Positions 8,079 to 16,245 of a stretch of 64,000 nucleotides of DNA are shown here, in pieces. The position numbers were made by a program, and so were the translations under genes. Under the pieces are notes generated by a model. It searched no databases. It was not told the DNA's origin and was given only the letters and a program-made list of their open reading frames with translations. The stretch's first letter is position 1. Every line of letters begins with the position of its first letter. Source of the DNA: Alteromonas sp. LOR (GTDB taxonomy: Bacteria; Pseudomonadota; Gammaproteobacteria; Enterobacterales; Alteromonadaceae); assembly GCF_000753865.1 (NCBI RefSeq), contig NZ_JQFW01000002.1:62001-126000 (forward strand), in the 5' to 3' direction.

Positions 8079-9110
8079 ATGAAAAAGACCAAGTTAACGC
8101 TTAAAGATGTCGCACAACAACTTGGCGTATCAACCGCTACTATTTCAAATGCCTTCAATCGTCCCGATCAATTATCAAAAGGGAAACGAGAAGAAATACT
8201 CGCGCAGTGCGAACGCATAGGCTATTCAGGGCCGAACAAGGCCGCACAAATCTTGCGCAAGGGTACGTCAAACATTGTTGCACTTGTACTTGCAGACAGC
8301 ATTGCCTATATGGTGAGTGACCCGGTAGCCAGTACGTTTATAAAAGGCGTATCGACGACATTACAGCAACAGGGCAAGCACCTTCTTCTCTACGCAGGTG
8401 ATTCAAACAGTATTTTAGATGTAGTGGACTTTGTGGATGGGTTTATCTGCTATGGCGCACCGCGAAATTATAAACTAGCGCAAGAAATTGCAGCCCAGTC
8501 TAAGCCAGCCATTACTGTGGATTTTGATATTGATGATGTGCCTTCAATCAACATTGATAACGAAAACGCGGCGTATGAAGTTGCCAAAGCTGCAATCGAT
8601 GAAAATGACATTGTCGCTATACTTGGTTTACGGTTAATTGACTCACCTACCACCTGCAGAATTTACGATAGTCCGTTGATTGATGTGAATAGTTCAATTT
8701 CACATCGTCGTTTAGACGGATACGTGCGAGCTGCGAAAGAGCAAGGCATTGAGATAAACAACGAATGGATTTGGCACCTTCCCGAGAGTGACAGAAGCTA
8801 CGCCCGACAAGCAGCGAAAGAAGTGCTTATGAGCTCGCCGCGACCTAATACGGTGCTATGTATGAGTGATATCATTGCATTAGAGTTGCTGCACAGCGCG
8901 CTAGCGATGGGCATTGATGTGCCAAACGAACTCAAAATTACAGGTTTTGATGGCATTGAGGAAGCGGATAGAGCTAGGCCGCATTTAACAACGGTTTGTC
9001 AGTCTAGCGTAGCTAAGGGCGAGGCCGCCGCTAATGCGTTACTCTCTGGTGAGTCACGCAAGCAAATACTGCCCTTTGATTTAAAACTGGGCGAAACGAT
9101 TCGTAGCTAA
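8079..9110 (+). CDS. LacI/GalR-family transcriptional regulator
   Basis: A 343-residue protein with an N-terminal LacI helix-turn-helix (LTLKDVAQQLGVSTATISNAFN, 7-27) and hinge region, followed by a periplasmic-binding-protein-like effector domain ending in the usual TGFDGIEEADRARPHLTTV segment. Such regulators bind palindromic operators with a central CG and respond to sugars or nucleosides. No sugar-catabolic operon is adjacent, so the effector cannot be told. A sequence close to the palindrome at 12676 lies at its own promoter, hinting at autoregulation and at control of the TonB-dependent receptor gene at 12765. Confidence 0.9.
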   Translation: MKKTKLTLKDVAQQLGVSTATISNAFNRPDQLSKGKREEILAQCERIGYSGPNKAAQILRKGTSNIVALVLADSIAYMVSDPVASTFIKGVSTTLQQQGKHLLLYAGDSNSILDVVDFVDGFICYGAPRNYKLAQEIAAQSKPAITVDFDIDDVPSINIDNENAAYEVAKAAIDENDIVAILGLRLIDSPTTCRIYDSPLIDVNSSISHRRLDGYVRAAKEQGIEINNEWIWHLPESDRSYARQAAKEVLMSSPRPNTVLCMSDIIALELLHSALAMGIDVPNELKITGFDGIEEADRARPHLTTVCQSSVAKGEAAANALLSGESRKQILPFDLKLGETIRS

Positions 9111-9283
9111 ATAACCTGCACCACTGCTTAAACATGATTCAGGTTAAATATAATAAACCGTAGCTAATTTAAGCTCATTGTAATTAGCTCTCGGTTTCTG
9201 CACGCTCAAGCAATCTACAGTGCATCGAAAGCCCAGCCTTGGGAAACTGTACCAGGCTTCTTAAGAAAAGCTTCTCAAAAAGA

Positions 9284-9865
9284 TTAAGCGTTCCACACCA
9301 GTGCTTTGAAGTGCTTACGGCACATAGACTCGTAGGTGTCGTTTCCACCTATTTGAACTTGGTCTCCACCTGTAACAGCGTTGCCTTGTTCATCCAGTCG
9401 TACCACAAAATTCGCTTTTCGACCGCAATGACAAACGGTTTTTAGCTCGAACAGTTTATCGGCCCACGCAAGAAGATAATGACTGCCCTCAAAGGTTTCA
9501 CCCAAGAAATCTGTGCGCAAACCGTAAGCCAGCACTGGCACATCAAGCTCATCAACCACTTCGACCAATTGGCGAACCTGCTCTTTAGTGAGAAATTGTG
9601 CTTCATCAATAAAAATACAATCGAGGTGACGTTCTTGTTCATCTTGCTTAATTGAGGCGAACAAATCATCGTCTTTGCTATAGAGTTTTGCATCAGCCTG
9701 CAAACCGATTCGAGAAGTGACTTTTCCAATACCGTAACGATCATCAAGACCTGCAGTATAAATAATTGAGTGCATACCGCGCTCACGGTAGTTATATGCA
9801 GATTGGAGAAGAGAAGTGGACTTTCCTGCATTCATCGCAGAGTAATAAAAATAAAGTTGTGCCAT
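9284..9865 (-). CDS. tdk: Thymidine kinase
   Basis: A type II thymidine kinase of 193 residues. The P-loop SAMNAGKS is at 9-16, the Walker B DEAQ at 87-90, and a zinc site is formed by Cys145, Cys147, Cys182 and His185. It phosphorylates thymidine (and deoxyuridine) using ATP in the cytoplasm. The ATG lies only 5 bp after the stop of the GGDEF-EAL gene on the same strand, so the two are probably co-transcribed. No obvious functional link between them is known. Confidence 0.97.
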   Translation of the reverse strand: MAQLYFYYSAMNAGKSTSLLQSAYNYRERGMHSIIYTAGLDDRYGIGKVTSRIGLQADAKLYSKDDDLFASIKQDEQERHLDCIFIDEAQFLTKEQVRQLVEVVDELDVPVLAYGLRTDFLGETFEGSHYLLAWADKLFELKTVCHCGRKANFVVRLDEQGNAVTGGDQVQIGGNDTYESMCRKHFKALVWNA

Positions 9866-9870
9866 GGTGA

Positions 9871-11886
9871 TTAATTTTTTTCGTTATACCAGTTTTTCAA
9901 ATCTTCAAGCTTCATGGGTTTAGCGAAATAGAAACCTTGCAGATAGTCTGTGCCCAGCATTGCTAAGTGTTTAAATTGCTGCTCTGTTTCAATGCCTTCA
10001 GCTATGGTCTCACAGCCAAATTCTTTCGCCATTAACAGCGTTGCTCGTATTATGGTATCACTCTCTTCAGATGTATTCTTTACAAAAGATCTGTCTATCT
10101 TAATAAAGTTGAAAGGCATGGTTTGCAGTCGAAATAGTGACGAGTACCCCGTACCAAAATCATCGATAGATATCTTCACTCCACGGGTTACCAACCCTTG
10201 CAGTCGCTGTGTGACTAGTTCCTCATCGTTGGCAAAAACACTCTCTGTCACCTCTAACGATAAACGCTGTGGCGCCACTTGGGTGGTTTGCAAAGCACTG
10301 TCTAAAATTTTAATAAATTCATCGTCTAACAATTGTGCAATAGAAACATTCACAGATAGGCACATGGCGTCGGATGCTGACCAATGGGATAAGTCGATTA
10401 GCGCACGGTTAAGCACCCATGCGCCTATTTCTGGCATCATTCCTGAGCGCTCCGCAAGGGGAATAAATACATCCGGTGTAATATTTTCTCCATCGCAGGA
10501 CCAGCGCAACAGCGCTTCCACCGAAGACAGTGCGTTAGTGTTAACATTGATAATTGGTTGATAGTGCACACATAACTCGTCGTTATCTATGGCGTTACGC
10601 AACCGTTCGCACAAGCGCTGCTCTCGCTTTACCTCGTCGTGCAACGCTTCATTAAATACACCTACAGACCCTCTTTGCCTGCGCTTTTGGTCGTACATGG
10701 TGAGATCTGCATGCTGAATTAAGTCCATGGCAGTGAGACCATGTTCGGGAAACATTGCGATACCAATGGTGGCATCTAGAGTAATCTGATTTTTATTAGC
10801 CGTAACCGGAATGGCAATACCACTTCGCATTGCGTGGGCAACCGTTTTCGCGATATCCACAGTCACATAAGGCAAAAGCGCAACAAATTCATCGCCACCC
10901 CATCTTGCAAGGTGGTTGGTTTCACAATATTTGCTGAGGCGATGCGCTATTTCAGTTAGTACGATGTCACCTATTTTATGACCTAAGCTATCATTTACTT
11001 GCTTAAAACCATCTAAATCGACAAACAAAACGGCAAAGGTGCCGTCCACTGCCTTTGTTTTCTCAAGCAGTGGATTCATGTGTTTTAGCAAACCGTTTCT
11101 ATTGAGAAGGCTTGTCAGTGGGTCGTGATTAGATAAACGAAAAAGATCTTCGGTACGCTTTTGTACCTTTACTTCTAAACTGCCGTTAACGTCATCGAGT
11201 CGCTGATTCGTGTTGCGCAAAAGCTGATTCACCCTATCAGTTTGTTGACGTTCTCGCTTCATTTGCTCTACTAGCATCACGTTCTTAGCTTTGAGTTGTA
11301 CCGTTTTAATAAAAAAATTGTTGTACCTAAACGCACTCGCAAAAAGGCCAGCCCAAAACACGATGCCGAAAACGCCAAGAACAAAGAACTCATCATTATT
11401 AAACAGTGCGCATACAGATATAGGGAGTATTAATACAGTCCCGTAAAAAGCCACCAATATCTTACTGGGTGCTAGAAACGTACTTCCTCCAGCTGCCATA
11501 TTGGCAATGACCACCATGGTAACGGCGAGCTCAATCATTCCCATTGAGTCGTAGAGAAGGGTAGTATAAAGGGCCCAAATAGTGCCTGTTGCAATTAAAC
11601 CTACAGAAAAGCGCAGTAGCGCTGGTGTTGGTTTAAATTCGGTGCCTCGAAGTCTTTTGCGCCAATAGAAGGAATCTACCCATCGAGCAAAAAGTGTTAC
11701 GGCCATTGCTAACAACAGCGAAAGTTTAATTTGTGAAACAGATGAGTCGGTGGGCTGGAAAAAGAATATAAGCCCGGAAAACAACAACGCTGTCATAACT
11801 AGGCCAACGGCAGAGTTTTCCATGAGCATGTTCACTGTATCCCTGTCTACGCTCTCTTTAGGTATATCATCATCGTAAAGATGCAA
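9871..11886 (-). CDS. Membrane-bound GGDEF-EAL cyclic-di-GMP signalling protein
   Basis: A 671-residue protein. Six or seven hydrophobic segments fill 25-195, then a short coiled linker (about 198-250), a GGDEF domain with intact GGDEF at 330-334, and an EAL domain with EALLRW at 457-462 plus downstream [10 protein letters not shown] and KIDRSF motifs. Both active-site signatures are intact, so it could make or degrade cyclic di-GMP. The RxxD inhibitory site before GGDEF is absent (CETN at that place). The start is TTG at 11886, supported by an AGAGG site about 9 nt upstream; the first in-frame ATG would remove some 19 residues. The N-terminal membrane region is probably a sensor for an unknown signal. 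tdk follows after 5 bp. Confidence 0.9.
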   Translation of the reverse strand: MHLYDDDIPKESVDRDTVNMLMENSAVGLVMTALLFSGLIFFFQPTDSSVSQIKLSLLLAMAVTLFARWVDSFYWRKRLRGTEFKPTPALLRFSVGLIATGTIWALYTTLLYDSMGMIELAVTMVVIANMAAGGSTFLAPSKILVAFYGTVLILPISVCALFNNDEFFVLGVFGIVFWAGLFASAFRYNNFFIKTVQLKAKNVMLVEQMKRERQQTDRVNQLLRNTNQRLDDVNGSLEVKVQKRTEDLFRLSNHDPLTSLLNRNGLLKHMNPLLEKTKAVDGTFAVLFVDLDGFKQVNDSLGHKIGDIVLTEIAHRLSKYCETNHLARWGGDEFVALLPYVTVDIAKTVAHAMRSGIAIPVTANKNQITLDATIGIAMFPEHGLTAMDLIQHADLTMYDQKRRQRGSVGVFNEALHDEVKREQRLCERLRNAIDNDELCVHYQPIINVNTNALSSVEALLRWSCDGENITPDVFIPLAERSGMMPEIGAWVLNRALIDLSHWSASDAMCLSVNVSIAQLLDDEFIKILDSALQTTQVAPQRLSLEVTESVFANDEELVTQRLQGLVTRGVKISIDDFGTGYSSLFRLQTMPFNFIKIDRSFVKNTSEESDTIIRATLLMAKEFGCETIAEGIETEQQFKHLAMLGTDYLQGFYFAKPMKLEDLKNWYNEKN

Positions 11887-12003
11887 AGTAGGCGCCTCTT
11901 TTCATTGCTACCGTATAGCTACCATAAAGAATAGCTACAATTCAAATTCTTACTGTATTTTTTGCCGTATTTGGCTGTGTGGAAATTATCTACGCTTGTG
12001 ACT
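11887..12003. other. Non-coding stretch between GGDEF-EAL gene and palindromic element
   Basis: First part of an 878-bp gap between divergent genes. It must carry the promoter of the leftward GGDEF-EAL/tdk unit. I see no gene, and no motif I can name with confidence. Confidence 0.4.
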
Positions 12004-12268
12004 AGGGCGTGTTGATCTTTGCTGTACAAGTTTTGGGCTAAATGGAAGCATTTTAATCGCGAAACAGTCCTGTGGGCCTAGTGGGCTAAGTCAAAGGGCT
12101 GTGCCAAAGAGTAAAATGCTTCCATAACGCCCCCTTCGGGCAGCGCCTGTGAGCTATTTACTCTGCGTTGAATGGTTTCGATTTAGCCTGCTAGACCTTC
12201 AACCATTCGCCTTGTTTAAATAGCTCACAGACCGCTGCAAAAATGTACAGCAAAGATCAACACGCCCT
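12004..12268. mobile_element. 265-bp MITE-like palindromic element
   Basis: The element is bounded by perfect 25-bp inverted repeats at 12004-12028 and 12244-12268, which begin AGGGCGTGTTGATCTTTG. Inside are two further perfect 14-bp pairs: ATGGAAGCATTTTA at 12042-12055 with its complement at 12112-12125, and CTGTGAGCTATTTA at 12147-12160 with its complement at 12217-12230. An 8-bp pair GAATGGTT/AACCATTC (12170-12177, 12201-12208) nests in the second. The RNA or DNA could fold as two long arms on one basal stem. There is no coding capacity. Terminal inverted repeats without a transposase suggest a non-autonomous element. No clear target-site duplication is visible. Confidence 0.7.
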
Positions 12269-12764
12269 TAATATAACCCATTCTCACGGGTTTTCCGCTT
12301 CCTCTTTACAATTACTTGTTTATAACAATTAGAAGACCGAATTCAGATAACACGTTCATCACTTGTTAACACTTTCAACGAATGATTTTTAAAATTTATT
12401 TATAGAAACTGAACCGCAGAGTCAATTTGTAGCCTTTTAGACGCGATGTACTATGCTTTTACCTGTTGTAAGAGTAAAGCGCGTGGCGAAAGCCCGCATT
12501 AAACAAGGCTTTTGCATTCTTTCTTAAACGTTTAAATTTTTCGTTTGTACTGAACGTTTGTCTGTTAAGTCACCCTGAATACTGTAAATTAATTGTTTAT
12601 TAGACTAATTGTTATGCTTATTTTTGAAAATTTTCTTCACAGAATCTTTACAAGAAGAAAATCTTGGTATACATTCTTAATCGATTAAGCAGCGGGTGCA
12701 ATCGCTGTGTCATATTAAGTAAGCATTTTGGATATCAAGGCTCTAACACACCGCCGGAGATGAC
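12269..12764. other. Promoter region of the TonB-dependent receptor
   Basis: A 496-bp AT-rich stretch with no credible gene. A possible promoter lies near its end: TTTACA at 12647-12652 and TATACA at 12668-12673 (15-bp spacing, a little short), followed at once by the palindrome at 12676-12689. The rest shows nothing I can name. Confidence 0.45.
12676..12689. promoter_or_regulatory. Perfect LacI-type palindrome at TonB receptor promoter
   Basis: CTTAATCGATTAAG is a perfect 14-bp palindrome with a central CG, typical of LacI/GalR-family operators. It directly follows the putative -10 box, so a bound repressor would block transcription initiation. A related sequence precedes the LacI-family gene at 8079. 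Confidence 0.6.
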
Positions 12765-15275
12765 ATGAAAAACACACACACACTAAACGCATTGACACTC
12801 GCTGTTTGCGCAGCACTTTCTGGAACTGCCTTCGCACAAGAAGCAGCACCGTCAGACGCTGAAGCAAAGAACAAAGAAAAGTATGAACAAATCGTAGTTA
12901 CTGCCGCGCCTGGTGGCGCAACTATGCAGGAAGCGAGTGTTTCAGTAAGTTCATTTGATGAGAACGACATTATCAAGCTTGCGCCTCGTTCAACGGCCGA
13001 AGTGTTCCGTGCACTTCCTGGTATCCGTGCTGAATCTTCTGGCGGTGGCGGTAACGCAAACATCACTATCCGTGGTATTCCTTTAGCAACGGGTGGTTCA
13101 AAGTTCTTACAGCTTCACGAAGACGGTCTTCCGGTACTAGAGTACGGCGATATAAACTTCGGTAACGCTGATAACTTTATCCGTTACGATTGGTCTGTTG
13201 CTAACGTAGAAGCGATTCGTGGTGGTTCTGCATCAACATTCGCAAGTAACTCGCCAGGTGGTGTTATCAACATGATCAGTAATACTGGTGAAGTTGGCGG
13301 CGGCGCTATTGGTACTTCATTTGGTGTTGATTACGATGAGTTTCGTTTAGATTTCCGCTACGGTGGCGAAATCAGTGACGACATGTATTACCACATTGCT
13401 GGTTTTGCCCGTGGCGGTGAAGGCCCGCGCGATACCGGTTATAACGGCGACCAAGGTGGTCAAATCAAGTTCAACATCACCAAGATGTTAGATAACGGTC
13501 ACATCCGTTTCTACTACAAAAATCTTGATGATAAAGTGTCTACTTACTTACCTTCGCCAGTACTTGTAAAGGGTGACGGCGAGTACGGTCCAGTGCCAAA
13601 CTATGACGCAAGCTCACAAGCGTTGAACTCTGCGTTCAATACGAACATTTCTACATTCGATAGCTTTGGCAACCCAGAAAACCGTGATGTACGAGATGGC
13701 ATCGAGTCTAAGGTTAGCTCGTTTGGTATTGAAGTTGACTTAGAAGTTGCTGAGAACCTGTTCCTTCTTAACAAATTCCGTACGTCGGATATCTCTGGTG
13801 GATTTATTGCCCCATTCGTAGATGGTTTCCCTACAGGCCCTGGCGATGTATCTAACTTTGCTTCAGCATTATGTGCAGGCGCAACTGACGGTGACGGAAA
13901 TGCGCTTAACTGTGACACTACCACAGTCACATTGGCAAATGGTCCAGGTGCGGGTAACGCATACTCTGGTCAAGCATTTACTAACTTACAGTTTGATACT
14001 CGAATCAACGATCTTGGCAACATGATCAACGATTTCAGCCTTCGTAAAGAGTTCGATAATGGCATAGACCTAACGGTAGGTTACTACTACTCAAATCAAG
14101 AGATTGCTACTAGCTGGTCTAGCTGGCAGACGTTTATCCAGACACTGGATGGCTCTAACTCTCAAATGTTAAATATCACTAATGGTGATGGCGTTGAGCT
14201 AGTATCTGATGGTTTATTGTCTCCAAGCTTCCTTTCTTGGGAATGGGACCTAAACTACCAAACTACGGCACCTTACATGAACGTTGGCTTCGAACTGTCT
14301 GACAACATTCTTATTGATGCGTCAGTTCGTTATGACACGGTTGAAGCATCTGGTGAGTTAATCAACTCATGTTGTGGTGGTAACACTGACTTTGATATCA
14401 ACGGCAACGGCGTTATTGAGCAAATCGAAGATGCATCAGCCGTTAACGCTGGGTTCATCAGCGGTGGTGTTATTAACCTTAATCGCGCAGGTGCAGCCTC
14501 GCAAATCGTAGATTACGACGCAACTAACACCTCTTACTCAGTGGGTGGTTCGTACCTACTTAGCGATAGTCAGACATTCTTTGCTCGTTACTCAAAAGGT
14601 GGCCGTGCGATAGCTGACCGTTTACTACAAATTGGCGGTACACTTAACCAAGATGGCAGCCTAACTAGCACTACATCGGGTTTCGATACAACTAAGCAAC
14701 TTGAAGTGGGTTATAAGTACGGTACATCAGACCTAATGCTTAACGCTACGTTGTTCGACACAGTGACAGAAGATACGCAAGCAGAAGTTACAAGCGGTCT
14801 TACGTTCATGCGTGAATATGAAGCCATGGGTCTTGAATTTGAAGGTCGCTGGAATGCAACTGAAAACTTCGTTATGTCAGGTAACGTAACGTGGACAGAC
14901 GCTGAAATTAGTGATGATGTAAATAACGCTGCAATTGTAGGCAATACGCCACGTCGTCAAGCAGACTGGATTTGGACAATTACGCCTGAGTACGTCACTG
15001 ACACCTGGTCTGTTGGTGCATCACTTCAGGGTTCAACTGAATACTATGTGCAAGACAACAACGACCTTAAGCAAGAAGGCTACACACTGGTTAACTTGTT
15101 TGCTACTTATTGGGTGAATGACCAGTTCTCAGTAGCGCTTAACGTTAACAACGCAACCGATGAATTTATCATCACAGAGTCTGAAGAAGGTTCTGCTGCG
15201 GTAGGTAGCTACGTACGTGCACGCCCTCTAAACGGTCGTACAACCGTATTATCTCTTAAGTACATGTTCGACTAA
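12765..15275 (+). CDS. TonB-dependent outer-membrane receptor
   Basis: An 836-residue protein with a signal peptide ending near TAFA/QE, a TonB-box-like stretch (EQIVVTA) at about 44-50, a plug domain (STAEVFRALPGIRAESS, ITIRGIPL, then EAIRGGSASTFASNSPGGVINM) and a C-terminal beta-barrel ending in an aromatic residue (KYMFD). It should import a specific ligand across the outer membrane using TonB energy. The many extracellular-loop-like inserts rich in Gly, Asp and Asn do not identify the ligand; a carbohydrate is plausible given the LacI-type operator. GGAG lies 8 nt before the ATG. Codon use looks optimised (many GGT, CGT, AAC), suggesting high expression. It is monocistronic, ending at a strong terminator. 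Confidence 0.92.
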   Translation: MKNTHTLNALTLAVCAALSGTAFAQEAAPSDAEAKNKEKYEQIVVTAAPGGATMQEASVSVSSFDENDIIKLAPRSTAEVFRALPGIRAESSGGGGNANITIRGIPLATGGSKFLQLHEDGLPVLEYGDINFGNADNFIRYDWSVANVEAIRGGSASTFASNSPGGVINMISNTGEVGGGAIGTSFGVDYDEFRLDFRYGGEISDDMYYHIAGFARGGEGPRDTGYNGDQGGQIKFNITKMLDNGHIRFYYKNLDDKVSTYLPSPVLVKGDGEYGPVPNYDASSQALNSAFNTNISTFDSFGNPENRDVRDGIESKVSSFGIEVDLEVAENLFLLNKFRTSDISGGFIAPFVDGFPTGPGDVSNFASALCAGATDGDGNALNCDTTTVTLANGPGAGNAYSGQAFTNLQFDTRINDLGNMINDFSLRKEFDNGIDLTVGYYYSNQEIATSWSSWQTFIQTLDGSNSQMLNITNGDGVELVSDGLLSPSFLSWEWDLNYQTTAPYMNVGFELSDNILIDASVRYDTVEASGELINSCCGGNTDFDINGNGVIEQIEDASAVNAGFISGGVINLNRAGAASQIVDYDATNTSYSVGGSYLLSDSQTFFARYSKGGRAIADRLLQIGGTLNQDGSLTSTTSGFDTTKQLEVGYKYGTSDLMLNATLFDTVTEDTQAEVTSGLTFMREYEAMGLEFEGRWNATENFVMSGNVTWTDAEISDDVNNAAIVGNTPRRQADWIWTITPEYVTDTWSVGASLQGSTEYYVQDNNDLKQEGYTLVNLFATYWVNDQFSVALNVNNATDEFIITESEEGSAAVGSYVRARPLNGRTTVLSLKYMFD

Positions 15276-15295
15276 CATCAAGTTAGTTTAGCTAA

Positions 15296-15325
15296 AGAAA
15301 TGCCCGCTATATGCGGGCATTTTTG
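15296..15325. terminator. Bidirectional intrinsic terminator
   Basis: AAATGCCCGC (15298-15307) pairs with GCGGGCATTT (15313-15322) around a 5-nt loop, with T-rich sequence on the right and A-rich sequence on the left. It can terminate both the rightward TonB receptor gene and the convergent leftward binding-protein gene. Confidence 0.9.
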
Positions 15326-15364
15326 TTTGTATCTGTGGTTAACTTTTTCTGAGCTTTAGTTCAC

Positions 15365-16075
15365 CTACATTTCGTTAGGTTGCCTTGTTTGGTGTATTTT
15401 AAGCTGTATCGCTATTGCTTCAGACAGCTTATCTTTAAGGTGTAAATGCTTTTTATTGATAACGTGCACTAACTTGTGCTCTACAAGGGGAATATGGGTA
15501 AAACCGTATTCATCAAAAATGTTTAATTCAGAAAAGTCGCTAGGGGCAATAGCGTAGTCAAAGCGTCCAGTCTTTACCAGTTGGACAACATGATAGAAGT
15601 CGTCAAACTCATAAAAATTGGCTTCAAATTTGTTGCGTTGCTGCTCAACGTTCTTAAAAAAACGAGTAGTGACTGCGATACCAGCAGTAGGGTCGTTGAT
15701 GATATCGACATGACACTCAACGCTTTTAACGCACAGTAAAAACGATGCCCCTCTTGATAACTGCGGTTCAATGGCAATCACGTTGGGGTTATCTTTCGTT
15801 ACTACGTCGTATCGGATAACGTCTGCATCGGTCATTCCTTCATTTAAGAGCTTTAATCCTCTTTTGCCTCCCACTTTTTCAAAAGTGACGGCAATACCTA
15901 TTTGTTCATAAGCGCGTTTTATTACCGGTTTATAGAAGTCGTTCACACGGGGATGGTTTATGTAACCAATAATAAAATGACCGTCGTCATGGTCGGCATA
16001 AGCTGTTGATGCAGTTAGGTTGATGGACAGAGCCAAAGCGAAAGCCACAAAGCCTGTGGAAGTGACTGTGGGCAT
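15365..16075 (-). CDS. Periplasmic solute-binding-like protein
   Basis: A 236-residue protein with a signal peptide (cleavage near AYA/DH) and the overall pattern of small bacterial extracellular solute-binding family 3 proteins: an N-terminal FIIGYINHPRVNDFYKPVIKRAYEQIGI segment, then GGKRGLKLLNEGMTDADVIRYD, and a GRFDYAIAPSDF segment. Proteins of this kind occur alone in Alteromonadales and are not always part of an ABC transporter; none is adjacent here. The ligand is unknown. AGGAAAGG precedes the ATG. Two cysteines at about 114 and 120 could form a disulfide. Confidence 0.7.
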   Translation of the reverse strand: MPTVTSTGFVAFALALSINLTASTAYADHDDGHFIIGYINHPRVNDFYKPVIKRAYEQIGIAVTFEKVGGKRGLKLLNEGMTDADVIRYDVVTKDNPNVIAIEPQLSRGASFLLCVKSVECHVDIINDPTAGIAVTTRFFKNVEQQRNKFEANFYEFDDFYHVVQLVKTGRFDYAIAPSDFSELNIFDEYGFTHIPLVEHKLVHVINKKHLHLKDKLSEAIAIQLKIHQTRQPNEM

Positions 16076-16190
16076 ATCCTTTCCTCACGATTGCAGATCC
16101 AATACGTCTAAGGATAGAAAACAACGCAGTAAATAGCCAACTGTGTGAACCGCCATTTATATAAACAGTTAATTATCAAAATATAAAGCC

Positions 16191-16221
16191 AAAAAAAAGC
16201 CCCAGCGGATGCTGGGGCTTT
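16191..16221 (-). terminator. Intrinsic terminator of fadE
   Basis: On the minus strand AAAGCCCCAGC pairs with GCTGGGGCTTT (16196-16206 and 16211-16221) around a 4-nt loop, followed by a run of eight T. It lies 25 bp after the fadE stop. Confidence 0.9.
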
Positions 16222-16245
16222 CAAATTATTTGTAGAAGTCAGCGC

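Noticed and set aside
9239-9445. Small rightward frame of 68 codons
   Set aside because: It overlaps the end of tdk on the opposite strand, has no ribosome-binding site and no recognisable product.
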